From Adiantum capillus-veneris (taxonomy: Eukaryota; Streptophyta; Polypodiopsida; Polypodiales; Pteridaceae), in assembly GCA_014529385.2 (NCBI GenBank), contig CM043944.1, positions 175,671,740 to 175,735,739 on the forward strand: a DNA stretch of 64,000 nucleotides, read 5' to 3'. This document shows positions 45,008 to 54,161 of the stretch, in pieces. The position numbers were made by a program, and so were the translations under genes. The notes under the pieces were generated by a model that was given only the letters and a program-made list of their open reading frames with translations, was not told the origin of the DNA and did no database searches. Every line of letters begins with the position of its first letter. Position 1 is the stretch's first letter.

Positions 45008-46711
45008 TGATAGCCGTTTTTTCGGCTCTTTGTAATTACCATAGTGAGTTACCTCACCCTACCAAAATCACCCAAACACTGTGGCTATCCCTACCATTTC
45101 ACTGTACATAGGCGTGCGTGAGTCACGGGACTTTTCCCATATCTTTTTAAAAAACCCTCAATTAGCTAGTCATTGGGCTAGTTGAGCCAAAATAAATAAA
45201 TAAATAAATAAGTATATTATGGCCCATGCGTATGTAAATATTTCTTTATATATAGGGCCTAAATAAAAGATTTTTTCATAATTATTTTGGTATTTATTTA
45301 AATATTTCTACCTAGGTGAGTGTTATTTATGCTCTGTACATTGCCTCACCATTACCACAATTTTTTCTTACCATTTTTCATACTCTTTATTCCATATAGA
45401 AATATTTTCATGTAAGCTTCTCTTATATTTGGTGTAACTCCACCCCAACAAAAATCCAAAAAAACTAGTTTTATTTATGTGTATATTTTTTCACTATTTT
45501 GATTTTTCCCTTTTTACATCTATTTTGTTTTTTTCTAAAAAATTAGAACACCAAAAATATTTATCTTTTTATGGTAGCCTCATAATGAGAGAGATTTCTT
45601 TTGACCCCTTTATATTTTTTCCACTTATATCATTTATATTTGACATGTACATATTTTTTAGACCCCTCAATATTTGATTTTCTTAGTTGTACTATTCACT
45701 TATATCCTAATCTCAACAATATCTTCAATTATAGACCTACCAAATAAGGTCAAGGGTAGGTGGCATGCATACATGCACTATGGAGGGCTCACTCTTGGAG
45801 GTATTCAAAAGAATCATCCAAAGAAGGACCCCACAAGGACCTTGCAGTGGAAAAAAACGGTCGGTTTTGTTGAATTTTTAAAGTTCACTTGCTCTCCGAA
45901 TTTGAAAAGGTGATACAAACAAAAGTTGTAGCTCGTGGGCTGAACTTTTGCCTCAAATTTTTTCATATGTTTTTGAGCTACGAGCTGTGAGCTATGATTT
46001 TTTTAGTGGACCCCAGTTTTCCCATGCTATGCAGCCACACTCTCTCTTCCACTTTATCATTTTCCTCTTTCACACACACTTCTCCACTCATCATCCCCAT
46101 CTCTCTCACCACTCCTCTCTGCACACTACTCACCTTCTCCTCAACCTTGAAGAATAAGAGAAACCATGGTGAACTCATACCTCCCACACACAATTCCATT
46201 CCAAAATTGACCACCTAGTCTCATTTTTCCTCCTCCAATTTACCCATATCTATCAAAAAAACCACAAAATTCAGCCTCTTCTCTTAAAAGACAGCATCAT
46301 GGTGGTTGATTACTCAGCTTCAATTATCTTGTCTCTCAAGGAAGGTCAAGAGTGGAGAAAAAATGTACCGTCAAAGCTAGTGGACCGTCAACAGGCGTCA
46401 AAATCGGCCCTACTCAAGACACTTGGGGCATCAACCTTGTAAGAAATCCACCTTTTCTTACCTCTTAAGAGTTTTTTTCTTCCTTATTTGTATCCTACAT
46501 GGATACTCCCATTGTAAATATCCAATTCCATTTGTAAATTAATACTAACTCTACTAACACTAACCCACTATGAAAAGTCCTATCACCTCCATTTCTCTCC
46601 TCTCTCTTTCCTCACCAACTTCTTGATAATTCCAAGCAAAAGAAATTAGATAAATTGCTGAAAATCTAACCCAACCATGGTTAGAGGAGTAACCCTAGCC
46701 TTCAAAATTGC

Positions 46712-46718
46712 TATAAAA
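46712..46718 (+). promoter_or_regulatory. TATA box of the 5' LTR
   Basis: TATAAAA in GCTATAAAAGGAGGG. The 3' LTR has TATAGAA at the same place (56376-56382), so only the 5' copy keeps the consensus. Confidence 0.65.
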
Positions 46719-47375
46719 GGAGGGTGTAGCTAGCACAAAGGGGGAGCCATAAGCAAGAGCACTATGCTATAGCTTGAGAAGCCAAGCTCAACCTCTCTAG
46801 AAGGAGCTCTTGAGTGGAAGCTCATTGTCTTATGCATGTGCATGTGTTGTAATAGGGGATTAGCAAGGGAACTCTATGCCATTGTAAGAGAGAGAGTGAT
46901 CATTCAATTGAGAGTAGGAAATCTATCATTTCTCCTACTAGTGTAAGCCCAACATTCGCTGAATCAGGGAGGGTGGATTTGGACTAAGCTTGGATACTTT
47001 GTCTCCCTTCCAACGTGAAGTAATGGACAACAATGATGCGTAAGTGTCTTGGTGTTTTTTGTTAAGTTCTTGATAGCTTGTCTCTGGTGTTGTCATCAAT
47101 CTAGCCATAAATCCCACATACTCTAAGAGGGCGACAGGGTGGAGAGGACTCCCCTGGCCTTAAGGCAGTGATTGGGGTGGCTTTTCTTGTGATGTGTTGT
47201 GGTGAAATTTACGCAAGCTATGTTGAACAGGTACTAATCTCACTTTGATTTTTCATGACAGATTTGTAAGAAGGTATTAATGCAACAAGCACCCCCTCCC
47301 CCTTTCTCTCTCTTTCTTAAATATATAGTTGTGTTTGCTTGATCATTGCCGATACGTTTCAAAGTAGCCCGAGCA

Positions 47376-47378
<3 letters not shown>

Positions 47379-47440
<62 letters not shown>
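47379..47440. repeat. (CT)n microsatellite in the 5' LTR
   Basis: About 62 bp; the 3' LTR carries about 81 bp at 57042-57122. Confidence 0.97.
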
Positions 47441-47443
<3 letters not shown>

Positions 47444-47704
47444 TTTTAGTGTGTGAGAGTATTCCATTGGTGCTAGGGTTAGTGTAAATTCCTTGCTTGT
47501 TTGTGGGTTGCTCTAACGATTCTCCTCTTTTGCGTCCTAGTTCGCTCCTAAACTAGGTGGTGCCCCTTGTGTAGTTGGGATTTGGCTGTGGGTTTGTTGT
47601 TTTGGTTTGTGTTGTGTTGTGCCCCAGCCCCATTGAGCAGCACGGGAGCCTTGAAGGGTGTCTAGAGGCCACTCTTCTTGTTGCCCGCCCCGGACCGCCT
47701 CAAA

Positions 47705-47724
47705 TTGGTGCCCCCACTGAGGAC
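47705..47724 (+). other. Candidate primer binding site
   Basis: ATTGGTGCCCCCACTGAGG begins three bases after the LTR end. TGG at its start is as expected for a tRNA CCA end, but I cannot name the tRNA; it is not the Met-tRNA site used by the chromoviruses here. Confidence 0.55.
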
Positions 47725-47776
47725 GGCTTGTGTATTTTTGTGTAAAATCAACCTTTAGCATAGTTAAGTAGTTTGC

Positions 47777-47989
47777 ATGAATCACGAAGATTTGTATGAT
47801 CCCTTCATTCCCATTGCAAGGCAAAAGGTACACATAATTGTTAGTACTAAGTTGCAATTTCAACGTGTCATTCGTAGAATTTTAGGTCCTCTTAGGTTGG
47901 CCGAGATAAACGCTTCAGTAAATCCTTTTATTTTGCCTCTCATTAGGTACGACCTTAGTTTGGACATCTATATTTTTGTTTTGTTTTAA
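47777..47989 (+). CDS. Accessory ORF 1 (70 aa), unknown family
   Basis: Sense-strand ORF between primer site and gag, starting ATG. Mixed basic and hydrophobic; central QFQRVIRRILGPLRLAEI, C-terminal FILPLIRYDLSLDIYIF and a terminal VLF. Clearly homologous to accessory ORF 2 over its whole length: shared pattern is R-x-x-x-x-x-x-x-K-x-x-F-Q, a central G-x-x-R-x-x-E-I, and NP-x-I-LPLI-x-Y. No signal peptide or membrane segment stands out. I do not recognise the family. Extra ORFs upstream of gag are known in Tat-lineage elements (Ogre), with unknown function. Confidence 0.6.
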   Translation: MNHEDLYDPFIPIARQKVHIIVSTKLQFQRVIRRILGPLRLAEINASVNPFILPLIRYDLSLDIYIFVLF

Positions 47990-48010
47990 GCATTAGGACA
48001 TGCATAGGCC

Positions 48011-48229
48011 ATGGATAATGGCCCAGGAATAGAGGTTTTTCCCTTTCATTTTACTCCACACATTAGAATAAACGTTGCAATTAGTAGAAAGATCCATTTT
48101 CAACAACGAATGGTGTTCATGTTTGGTGCCCAAAGAGCAGGAGAAATTCTTGCATCACCAAACCCTGTCATTCTACCTCTCATCAACTACCACACTTCTT
48201 TTGATGTACATGTGTTCATTTTATTTTAA
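48011..48229 (+). CDS. Accessory ORF 2 (72 aa), paralogue of ORF 1
   Basis: Starts ATG 21 bp after ORF 1 ends. Central IHFQQRMVFMFGAQRAGEIL aligns with ORF 1, as do NPVILPLINYHTSFDVHVF and the terminal ILF. Tandem duplication followed by strong divergence is the simplest origin; both copies staying open over 70 codons suggests they were selected at the protein level. Function unknown. Confidence 0.6.
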   Translation: MDNGPGIEVFPFHFTPHIRINVAISRKIHFQQRMVFMFGAQRAGEILASPNPVILPLINYHTSFDVHVFILF

Positions 48230-48255
48230 AATGAAGTGCAGCCCGGCAGAATAGT

Positions 48256-48810
48256 GTGTATGTTTGTTTTTTCTTTGTCCAAGTTGTTACAAGAAACAAA
48301 AAAACGATCATTTGTTCTAACTGGGAATGTGTGTGCAGTGAAAGTTCAATCCTTAGAGATCTAGCTCTATTACCAATTGAGTTGCAGGAGCAAGTAGTAA
48401 GGCGTCTCCCTCATAACAAGAGGGTGGTGAAGTTAAGACGGAAGGTCCTACGCGTGGATTCCATTTTCCTCTTGTTGTTGGGCACTAAGGAAGACGGCGC
48501 ATTCATCCAACTAGTGTGTGCCCTAAGATTGGTAAATAGAGTGAAATTTGGCGTTTGGCGAGTGCATTTCACCATTGAGGAAGACTCTTCAGGAAACTTG
48601 CGGCCAGAGTTCATGCTTCATAGACTCACATTTGGTGAATTTTTCCCTCATTTGCGTCTTATTAATAGTCTTCCTTTCGCTTTCAACAAAGGAGATAGGG
48701 AGCTATTCAGAGCTTGTCTTAATAAAGAGAGCATAGAGAAGATTGCAAATTTGTATAAATTCTCATCCTTCTCTACTTTCTATGACACTTTGTTCATAGA
48801 GACATTGTAA
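48256..48810 (+). CDS. Accessory ORF 3 (up to 184 aa), unknown, weak F-box-like segment
   Basis: Homology to ORF 4 starts only around residue 29 (SSILRDLALLPIELQEQVVR), so the first ~28 codons after the ATG at 48256 may not be real. An acceptor-like GTGTGCAG ends at 48338, two bases into the Ser codon that opens the shared part. Landmarks: LPIELQEQVVRRLPHNKRVV, IQLVCALRLVNRVKFGVW, FMLHRLTFGEFFPHLRLINS, LPFAFNKGDRELFRACL. The LP-x-E/D-x-x-x-x-I/V-x-RLP pattern resembles the first helix of an F-box, but later F-box positions are not obvious. Mostly alpha-helical by composition; no membrane segment. Confidence 0.6.
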   Translation: MYVCFFFVQVVTRNKKTIICSNWECVCSESSILRDLALLPIELQEQVVRRLPHNKRVVKLRRKVLRVDSIFLLLLGTKEDGAFIQLVCALRLVNRVKFGVWRVHFTIEEDSSGNLRPEFMLHRLTFGEFFPHLRLINSLPFAFNKGDRELFRACLNKESIEKIANLYKFSSFSTFYDTLFIETL

Positions 48811-48832
48811 ATCTCTTTATGCTTTTGAATGA

Positions 48833-49315
48833 TTTAACCATAATCCTAAGGAGTTTTTGTCCAGGAATTTTGTAGCACAAGTGGAGTCTTTAAATCTTGC
48901 AAACTTGATTGGACTTGATGAGGATGTTCTTTATGAAATTGCGAGAAGGTTGCCTCACTCCGACTGTGTGGAACTCGAAGGAAAGGAGCTCCTAGTCAAT
49001 TGCTACTTTCTCACGGCCTTCGACGAGCATGAAGATCTAGTTTTTATACAAACCGCTTGTGCATTGGGAATTGTAGAGCAAGTGCAATTTATCACTTGGG
49101 ACGTGGTTGCTCTTTTGGATCCAGAAAATGAAGTTCTAGATATTTCTGTTTATCGCCTTAGCTTTGAAGAATTTCAACCCTTCTTAGAGCTCATCAATAG
49201 TCTACCCTTTTGTTTTGATCAAACAAATCGAGAACTTATTGAAGCTTGGATAGCTGAAGAAGAAAACCTAGAGTGGTATTTTCTCACTTCTTCATTTGCA
49301 GGCGAGTGGTTCTAA
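48833..49315 (+). CDS. Accessory ORF 4 (~150 aa), paralogue of ORF 3, no Met codon
   Basis: Open from 48833 to the stop ending at 49315 and containing no ATG in frame, so it cannot be translated from its own AUG. TTTTTGTCCAG at 48854-48864 looks like an intron end, and the shared part follows it: LIGLDEDVLYEIARRLPHSD, LVFIQTACALGIVEQVQFIT, VYRLSFEEFQPFLELINSLP, FDQTNRELIEAWIAEEENLE. The acceptor falls after the second base of a codon, the same phase as the one before ORF 3, so both could join the same upstream exon. More acidic than ORF 3. It ends 49 bp before the gag ATG. Confidence 0.6.
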   Translation, partial: FNHNPKEFLSRNFVAQVESLNLANLIGLDEDVLYEIARRLPHSDCVELEGKELLVNCYFLTAFDEHEDLVFIQTACALGIVEQVQFITWDVVALLDPENEVLDISVYRLSFEEFQPFLELINSLPFCFDQTNRELIEAWIAEEENLEWYFLTSSFAGEWF

Positions 49316-49364
49316 ATCTCTATTGTATCCCTTATTGTAACTCGTGTTGTAATCTTTCATAATA

Positions 49365-50072
49365 ATGGAGAGCCAACGCCAAATGTCTGGATATCCTCTT
49401 TTCTTTGGAGAGCCTGGAGAGGATGCAGAATTATTTTTAGCAAATTTCAAGATGTCTTGCCGTATCAAGAGGATAGTAACCGATCAAGAACGTGTAGAAA
49501 TGTTTGAGGTGGTCCTTAGGAAAGATGCTAGTACTTGGTTTGACTCTTTGCCTGAGGAAGTTAAGGGGAATTACACACAAGTTTTGAATCGTTTTAAGAG
49601 ATACTTCTTTGATCCCCAAAACACTCAAAAACTATGGCAAGACATTGTTTCTCATAAGCAAAAAGACTCAGATGACTACTACTTGTACAAGCAAGAGTTT
49701 CTACGTCTTTGGGCTCTATGGATACGAAATGTTGCTAACCCTGGTGATGGTGCAGAATTTTTAAAGAAGGAGAGGTTCATAGCCGGACTCTTTCCTGACC
49801 TTAAGGTAAAAGTTGAGGCGGGTGCACCTACTACTTTTGATGCAGCTAAAACTAGGGCTGCTGAGAAATATAGGAAACTCAAGTGCTTAAGGGGAGAGGT
49901 TCCAATAGAAGGTCTTAGACCCAAAGGTAAGTCACAAGCATCAACATCGAGGGAGCTTTCTGAGGTAATGGCGGAAGTAATTGAGAAGTTAAACGAATCT
50001 TTAAGCAGCTTGTCAATTCACCTTGCACAAGCTGTAGGTCCAAAGGGACAAGCAAAGAAGTCTGAAGAGTGA
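49365..50072 (+). CDS. gag: gag (capsid part), 235 aa
   Basis: Structural protein of the virus-like particle. Starts at ATG 49365 after a short spacer. Retrotransposon gag domain at about residues 10-165: FFGEPGEDAELFLANFKMSC, VVLRKDASTWFDSLPEEV, FKRYFFDPQNTQKLWQDIVS, KKERFIAGLFPDLKVKVEAG. A helical tail follows (VMAEVIEKLNESLSSLSIHL). A TGA at 50070-50072 ends it; the same frame continues at once into the zinc knuckle, so capsid and nucleocapsid are separated by this stop only. The Arg-rich text right after the stop suggests CGA to TGA decay, though readthrough cannot be excluded. Confidence 0.88.
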   Translation: MESQRQMSGYPLFFGEPGEDAELFLANFKMSCRIKRIVTDQERVEMFEVVLRKDASTWFDSLPEEVKGNYTQVLNRFKRYFFDPQNTQKLWQDIVSHKQKDSDDYYLYKQEFLRLWALWIRNVANPGDGAEFLKKERFIAGLFPDLKVKVEAGAPTTFDAAKTRAAEKYRKLKCLRGEVPIEGLRPKGKSQASTSRELSEVMAEVIEKLNESLSSLSIHLAQAVGPKGQAKKSEE

Positions 50073-51461
50073 GATCCACGACCTAGGAGAGTCTTGCAAT
50101 GTTGGAATTGCGGAGAGTCTGGACATGGGATGTATAATTGTCCTTGGCCCCGTGGGGGGCCAGGGAGACCTAACTTGAATTACCCAGTGATGAATGCAGG
50201 TGAAGGAACTTGTCAACAGCCAAGGCTTCTACAAAGACCAAATGGACCAAGACCACCTCCACAAGGGGTAGAAGGAGTTCCACCTTTGCCAGGTCCAAAT
50301 GTGCATGTGGTAGAGGTGACAAACTCAAATGAGGTTGACATGGAAGCAAATGGCATTAAGCGTGGCCGAGGAAAAGGTAAAGAGAAAGAGGGTGTCCCAT
50401 CACAGAGTGACCATGGACAAGGCAAGAAGGCAAAGGAGACCAAGGAAGCTAAGAGGACTCGACGTCGTATCAATCTCCAAGACTTCCCTCTTGGACATGG
50501 TATGGCTCCATACAACCTGTTGGAAGACATGCGAGGTAAGGGTCCTGATATCTCATGGCCTCAGTTTCTTGCATTATGCCCACAAGTTAGGAGGGATTTA
50601 ACAAAGGCAGTTAGCACTAGGAGAAAGGTAAAAGATAGTTTTCCTGTTGTAAAAATTGCACATGCTGAAATGAACGAGGATATTACACCTGTGCTAGATT
50701 GTTACATAAAAGGAAAATTGGTTAGGAAAGGTCTAGTGGATGGGGGTGGACAAATTTGCATTATGACAGAAGGGCTCATGCAAAGACTAGGCATGCACAT
50801 CCATGAGACACCTGAAATCAAAGTGAAAATGGCAAAAAATAGCAAGGCTAGGTGCGTAGGCATTTGTAAAAATGTTTTTGTGGAGGCCTTTGGCATTAAG
50901 AAGGCAGTGGATTTCTATGTCATGTCTACCAAGGGAAATGGTTACCCATTTATCCTAGGAAGACCATGGCTAATGAAAATGCGAGCTTTGCAAGATTGGG
51001 AGAGTGGGAAATTAATTTGCAGGAATGAAAATCATAAGAAGGTTGTCTTTGACATGAAGGAGCAATGCCAAGAGGAGCTCCATGAAGAATCATCTCAAAG
51101 TGAGACGGAAGAAGGTTGGACCGATAGCACTTCAGAAGAAGAAAGTAGCGGCAGCATTACTGAAGAGGAGTCTTCCATCGAAGTCATGGGGGTAAGGTTT
51201 AAGCCAAGCAACCAAGAGACCTCTTGTCAAGGCTTGGAGGAGGTAGGTCCTCAAGAGAACCAAAAGGTGGAAGATGAAGGAATGTTAGAAGGTATGTTGT
51301 CTACAACACTTACAAAGGATGAAAGAGAGGAGTTCAAATGTGTGCTAAGGAAATTTCCGAGGCTTTTTGCTAAAGACTACACCGATGTGCGTGGAGTAGA
51401 TGTTGTTCAACACAAGATTGAGTTGAATCCAGAGGCCACACCTAAGGCTCAAAAGCTATGA
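50073..51461 (+). CDS. Nucleocapsid and protease segment of gag-pol
   Basis: In frame with gag across the TGA. Knuckle CWNCGESGHGMYNC (CX2CX4HX4C) at about 50100-50142, Pro-rich and Lys/Arg-rich linkers, then a retropepsin-like domain: GKLVRKGLVDGGGQICIMTE, where plant Tat-type proteases usually have DGGS and here the fourth residue is Gly, and GYPFILGRPWLMKMRALQDW. A Ser/Glu-rich stretch (about 51080-51180) and FPRLFAKDYTDVRGVDVVQH lead to RT. The TGA at 51459-51461 stands where related proteins have Arg; the frame stays open beyond it. Confidence 0.85.
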   Translation, partial: DPRPRRVLQCWNCGESGHGMYNCPWPRGGPGRPNLNYPVMNAGEGTCQQPRLLQRPNGPRPPPQGVEGVPPLPGPNVHVVEVTNSNEVDMEANGIKRGRGKGKEKEGVPSQSDHGQGKKAKETKEAKRTRRRINLQDFPLGHGMAPYNLLEDMRGKGPDISWPQFLALCPQVRRDLTKAVSTRRKVKDSFPVVKIAHAEMNEDITPVLDCYIKGKLVRKGLVDGGGQICIMTEGLMQRLGMHIHETPEIKVKMAKNSKARCVGICKNVFVEAFGIKKAVDFYVMSTKGNGYPFILGRPWLMKMRALQDWESGKLICRNENHKKVVFDMKEQCQEELHEESSQSETEEGWTDSTSEEESSGSITEEESSIEVMGVRFKPSNQETSCQGLEEVGPQENQKVEDEGMLEGMLSTTLTKDEREEFKCVLRKFPRLFAKDYTDVRGVDVVQHKIELNPEATPKAQKL

Positions 51462-54161
51462 AGGCTAGGAGTCATTAAGGAGCAGGCTCTACTCAAGGAG
51501 GTAAGAAAGCTTCTAGCAGCAGGTTTCATTTATCCAGTGGAGAATTCAGAGTGGGTCTCTCCCGTTGTTGTCACTCCTAAGAAAAACGGAAAGTGGAGGG
51601 TGTGTGTGGATTATCGTCCACTTAATGAGGCAACAAAAAGAGATCACTTTCCCCTCCCATTTCAGGATGAGATACTAAATGAAGTAGCTGGTCATGAGAA
51701 GTACACTGTGTGTGATGGCTACTCGGGTTACTTTCAAATAGGTATCGCATTGGAGGATCAATTGAAAACAACCTTTATCACTCCTTGGGGTTGTTATGCT
51801 TTTAGAGTCATGCCATTTGGCCTGACAAATGCTCCTGCAACTTTCCAACGCTTCATGAACATGGTGTTTCAAGCATTCTTTGGAAAGTCCATTAGGGTTT
51901 TTATTGATGATTTTTGCATTTATAGCTCAAAATCATTGCATCTACAAAGGGTAGAAGAAGGTTTAAAGAAGCTCTATGACATGGGAGGTCAACTCAACCC
52001 CGACAAGTGTCACATAGCTGAGGATGAAGTGATCTTTCTTGGTCACAAGGTTTCCTATAAAGGCATTGAGGTGGATCCTTCAAAGGCAAAGGCTCTTATT
52101 GAGCTCCCCTCACCCAAGAATCTCAAAGAGGTCATATCATTCATTCAAAAAGTGAAGCATATGTCACGCTTTATTCACTTAGCTTCGGAGTTGCTTCATC
52201 CTTTGCAAAAGTTGACACAACAAGTAGAATTTGCATGGTCTGATGAGCTTGAAGAGTATTTTTGTAACATTAAAGTCATTTTGTCAGAGCTACCAACACT
52301 CATGCCTCCTTGTTGGGAGTACACATTCTTTGTTGGCTCTAGTGTTGGAAGGGAAACAATTGGTACTGTGTTGCTACAACAAGATCCCCATAGTACAAGG
52401 ATGCGACCCATCTACTTTGCTAGTAGGTTCATGAATGCTTTGGAGAGAGACTACACAGAAGCAGAACTCATGATGCTTTCTCTCATGTTTGCGGTGAGAA
52501 AGTTTAGATCCTACCTGCTACCAAAACATTTTGTAATTCTCACTGCAGAGAATTTGTTCCCTTGGGTGTCATCTCAAATGAATCTTAGTACTAGGATCTC
52601 AAAGTGGATTATGGAGTTGCAAGAGTTTCAATACTCCTTCAAGGTAGAAGATAGTGTGCGTGCACAATTGGCAGGGATTCTCACTTATAGGGTGCATGAA
52701 AAGGAGATTAAGGTGCCTGAAGTAAAGACCCTACCATTACCACCACCAAAAAGTATTCCTAATGCTTTTACCTTGTTCTTTGATGGAGCTTTTCGTCGAG
52801 CCACAGGAAAAGCAGGGGGAGGGCTAGTGTTGCTCAACCCAAGTGGAGAGGTGGTCATGAAAGAGAAGGTCAATCTACCAGGTTCAACTAGCAACAATGA
52901 AGCAGAATACGACACACTACTTCATGGTTTGAAGATGTGCATTGTCCAAGGGATAAAACGTCTCATGGTAAAGGGAGATGCACTTCTCATTGTTAAACAG
53001 ATTTTAGGCATTTGGGCATGCAAGAATGAAAGCTTAAGGACAAAAGTTCATGCCATTCGTAAGATGTTTAATCAGTTTGAAGAAGTGCAACTATATCATA
53101 TTCCTAGGAAACAGAATGAAGATGCCGATTTACTTGCACAGCAAGTAGTTACATGTGTTGAGAAAGAAGTGCAGGTCATCATGGTGGCAGCAACTGTCAA
53201 GCAACCGAGATACCAGGGATTGGAGTCATTGACTCCCATTATTAGCTACATTTTGGAGGGCGAGTTTCCACAAGACTTCACGAAGGCTCAGAAGAGGAGA
53301 CTCATGAAGAAGGCAAGCGCATATCTCTTCCTAGAAGGCTCCCTCTATCAAAGAGGGAGGGATCAAGTATGCAGAAGAGTACCAACTATTGAGGAAATTC
53401 CAGCCATTCTAAAAGGTTTGCATGAAGAAGCATGTGGTGGTCATTTTGCCCAAGAATTAACTTTGCTTGCGGGGTATGTTTGGCCAAGTCTGCATGTGGA
53501 TGTCCAACATTGGTGTAAAAGTTGTCACAATTGTCAGGTAAATGGGAATAGAAGATTGGTTTATGGTCCAAGGCAAATCGTGCTTGCAAATGGACCGTTT
53601 GAAAAGTGGGGCATTGATGCTATGGGTCCTCTGTCTAGGACAAAAAATGGTAAACTCTACATTCTAGTGGCTATAAACTATATGACTAGGTGGGTGGAAG
53701 CACAAAGTGTGGCAAAGGTAAATGAGAGGACAGTGAGCAAATTCGTCTACCCTCACATTTGTTGTAGATTTGGCACACCTTTGGAGATTGTTTCTGATAA
53801 TGGTCCAGGGTTTAGAAAGGGATTGCTCACAGAATTCTGTGAAGAACTTCACATTCTACATCGTCACAGTACACCCTACTATCCCCAATCAAATGGTTTG
53901 GTAGAAAAAGCTAATGGTGTCATTGCAGGCATCATTAGAAAGATGGTGAAAAACAAGACAAAGTTGTGGGATGACTTCTTGGATGGTGCCTTGTGGGCGT
54001 ATCGAACCACATATAGGGAAGCCACGGAGTTCACACCATTTCACTTGGTCTATGTTCAAGAGGCTTTACAACCAATTGAACTAAACATTCCACAATGCGA
54101 CTTCATGGAAAATCAGCACAAGATGATCAAGAAGCATGGATGGATCGACTTCTTACCTTAG
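51462..54161 (+). CDS. pol: pol: RT, degenerate RNase H, second RNase H, integrase
   Basis: Same frame as the protease. RT (about 51530-52130): SEWVSPVVVTPKKNGKWRVC, YFQIGIALEDQLKTTFITPW, VMPFGLTNAPATFQRFM, catalytic FIDDFCIYS. First RNase H (52310-52690): FFVGSSVGRETIGTVLL and ILTAENLFPW lack the catalytic Asp residues. Second, archaeal-like RNase H (52760-53140): TLFFDGAFRRATGKAGGGL, SNNEAEYDTLLHGL, MVKGDALLIVKQI, NEDADLLAQQ keep D-E-D-D. Integrase (53400-54150): zinc part to WCKSCHNCQ, GIDAMGPL (Asp), EIVSDNGPGF (Asp), YYPQSNGLVEKANGVI (Glu), AYRTTYREATEFTPFHLVY. Met 51537 is internal, not a start. A frameshift near 54110-54140 ends the frame at 54161. Confidence 0.93.
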   Translation, partial: RLGVIKEQALLKEVRKLLAAGFIYPVENSEWVSPVVVTPKKNGKWRVCVDYRPLNEATKRDHFPLPFQDEILNEVAGHEKYTVCDGYSGYFQIGIALEDQLKTTFITPWGCYAFRVMPFGLTNAPATFQRFMNMVFQAFFGKSIRVFIDDFCIYSSKSLHLQRVEEGLKKLYDMGGQLNPDKCHIAEDEVIFLGHKVSYKGIEVDPSKAKALIELPSPKNLKEVISFIQKVKHMSRFIHLASELLHPLQKLTQQVEFAWSDELEEYFCNIKVILSELPTLMPPCWEYTFFVGSSVGRETIGTVLLQQDPHSTRMRPIYFASRFMNALERDYTEAELMMLSLMFAVRKFRSYLLPKHFVILTAENLFPWVSSQMNLSTRISKWIMELQEFQYSFKVEDSVRAQLAGILTYRVHEKEIKVPEVKTLPLPPPKSIPNAFTLFFDGAFRRATGKAGGGLVLLNPSGEVVMKEKVNLPGSTSNNEAEYDTLLHGLKMCIVQGIKRLMVKGDALLIVKQILGIWACKNESLRTKVHAIRKMFNQFEEVQLYHIPRKQNEDADLLAQQVVTCVEKEVQVIMVAATVKQPRYQGLESLTPIISYILEGEFPQDFTKAQKRRLMKKASAYLFLEGSLYQRGRDQVCRRVPTIEEIPAILKGLHEEACGGHFAQELTLLAGYVWPSLHVDVQHWCKSCHNCQVNGNRRLVYGPRQIVLANGPFEKWGIDAMGPLSRTKNGKLYILVAINYMTRWVEAQSVAKVNERTVSKFVYPHICCRFGTPLEIVSDNGPGFRKGLLTEFCEELHILHRHSTPYYPQSNGLVEKANGVIAGIIRKMVKNKTKLWDDFLDGALWAYRTTYREATEFTPFHLVYVQEALQPIELNIPQCDFMENQHKMIKKHGWIDFLP

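Larger units (their letters stand above)
45008..47702 (+). repeat. 5' LTR of the Tat-like element, 2695 bp
   Basis: Starts TGATAGCCGTTTTTTCGG, ends GGACCGCCTCA. Contains an AAAT repeat near 45190 and (CT)n at 47379-47440. Long for a plant LTR. The matching 3' LTR is at 54660. Confidence 0.97.

Noticed and set aside
48011-48229. Accessory ORFs as an envelope gene
   Set aside because: No signal peptide, membrane anchor or cleavage-type motif is visible, and the ORFs precede gag rather than follow integrase.
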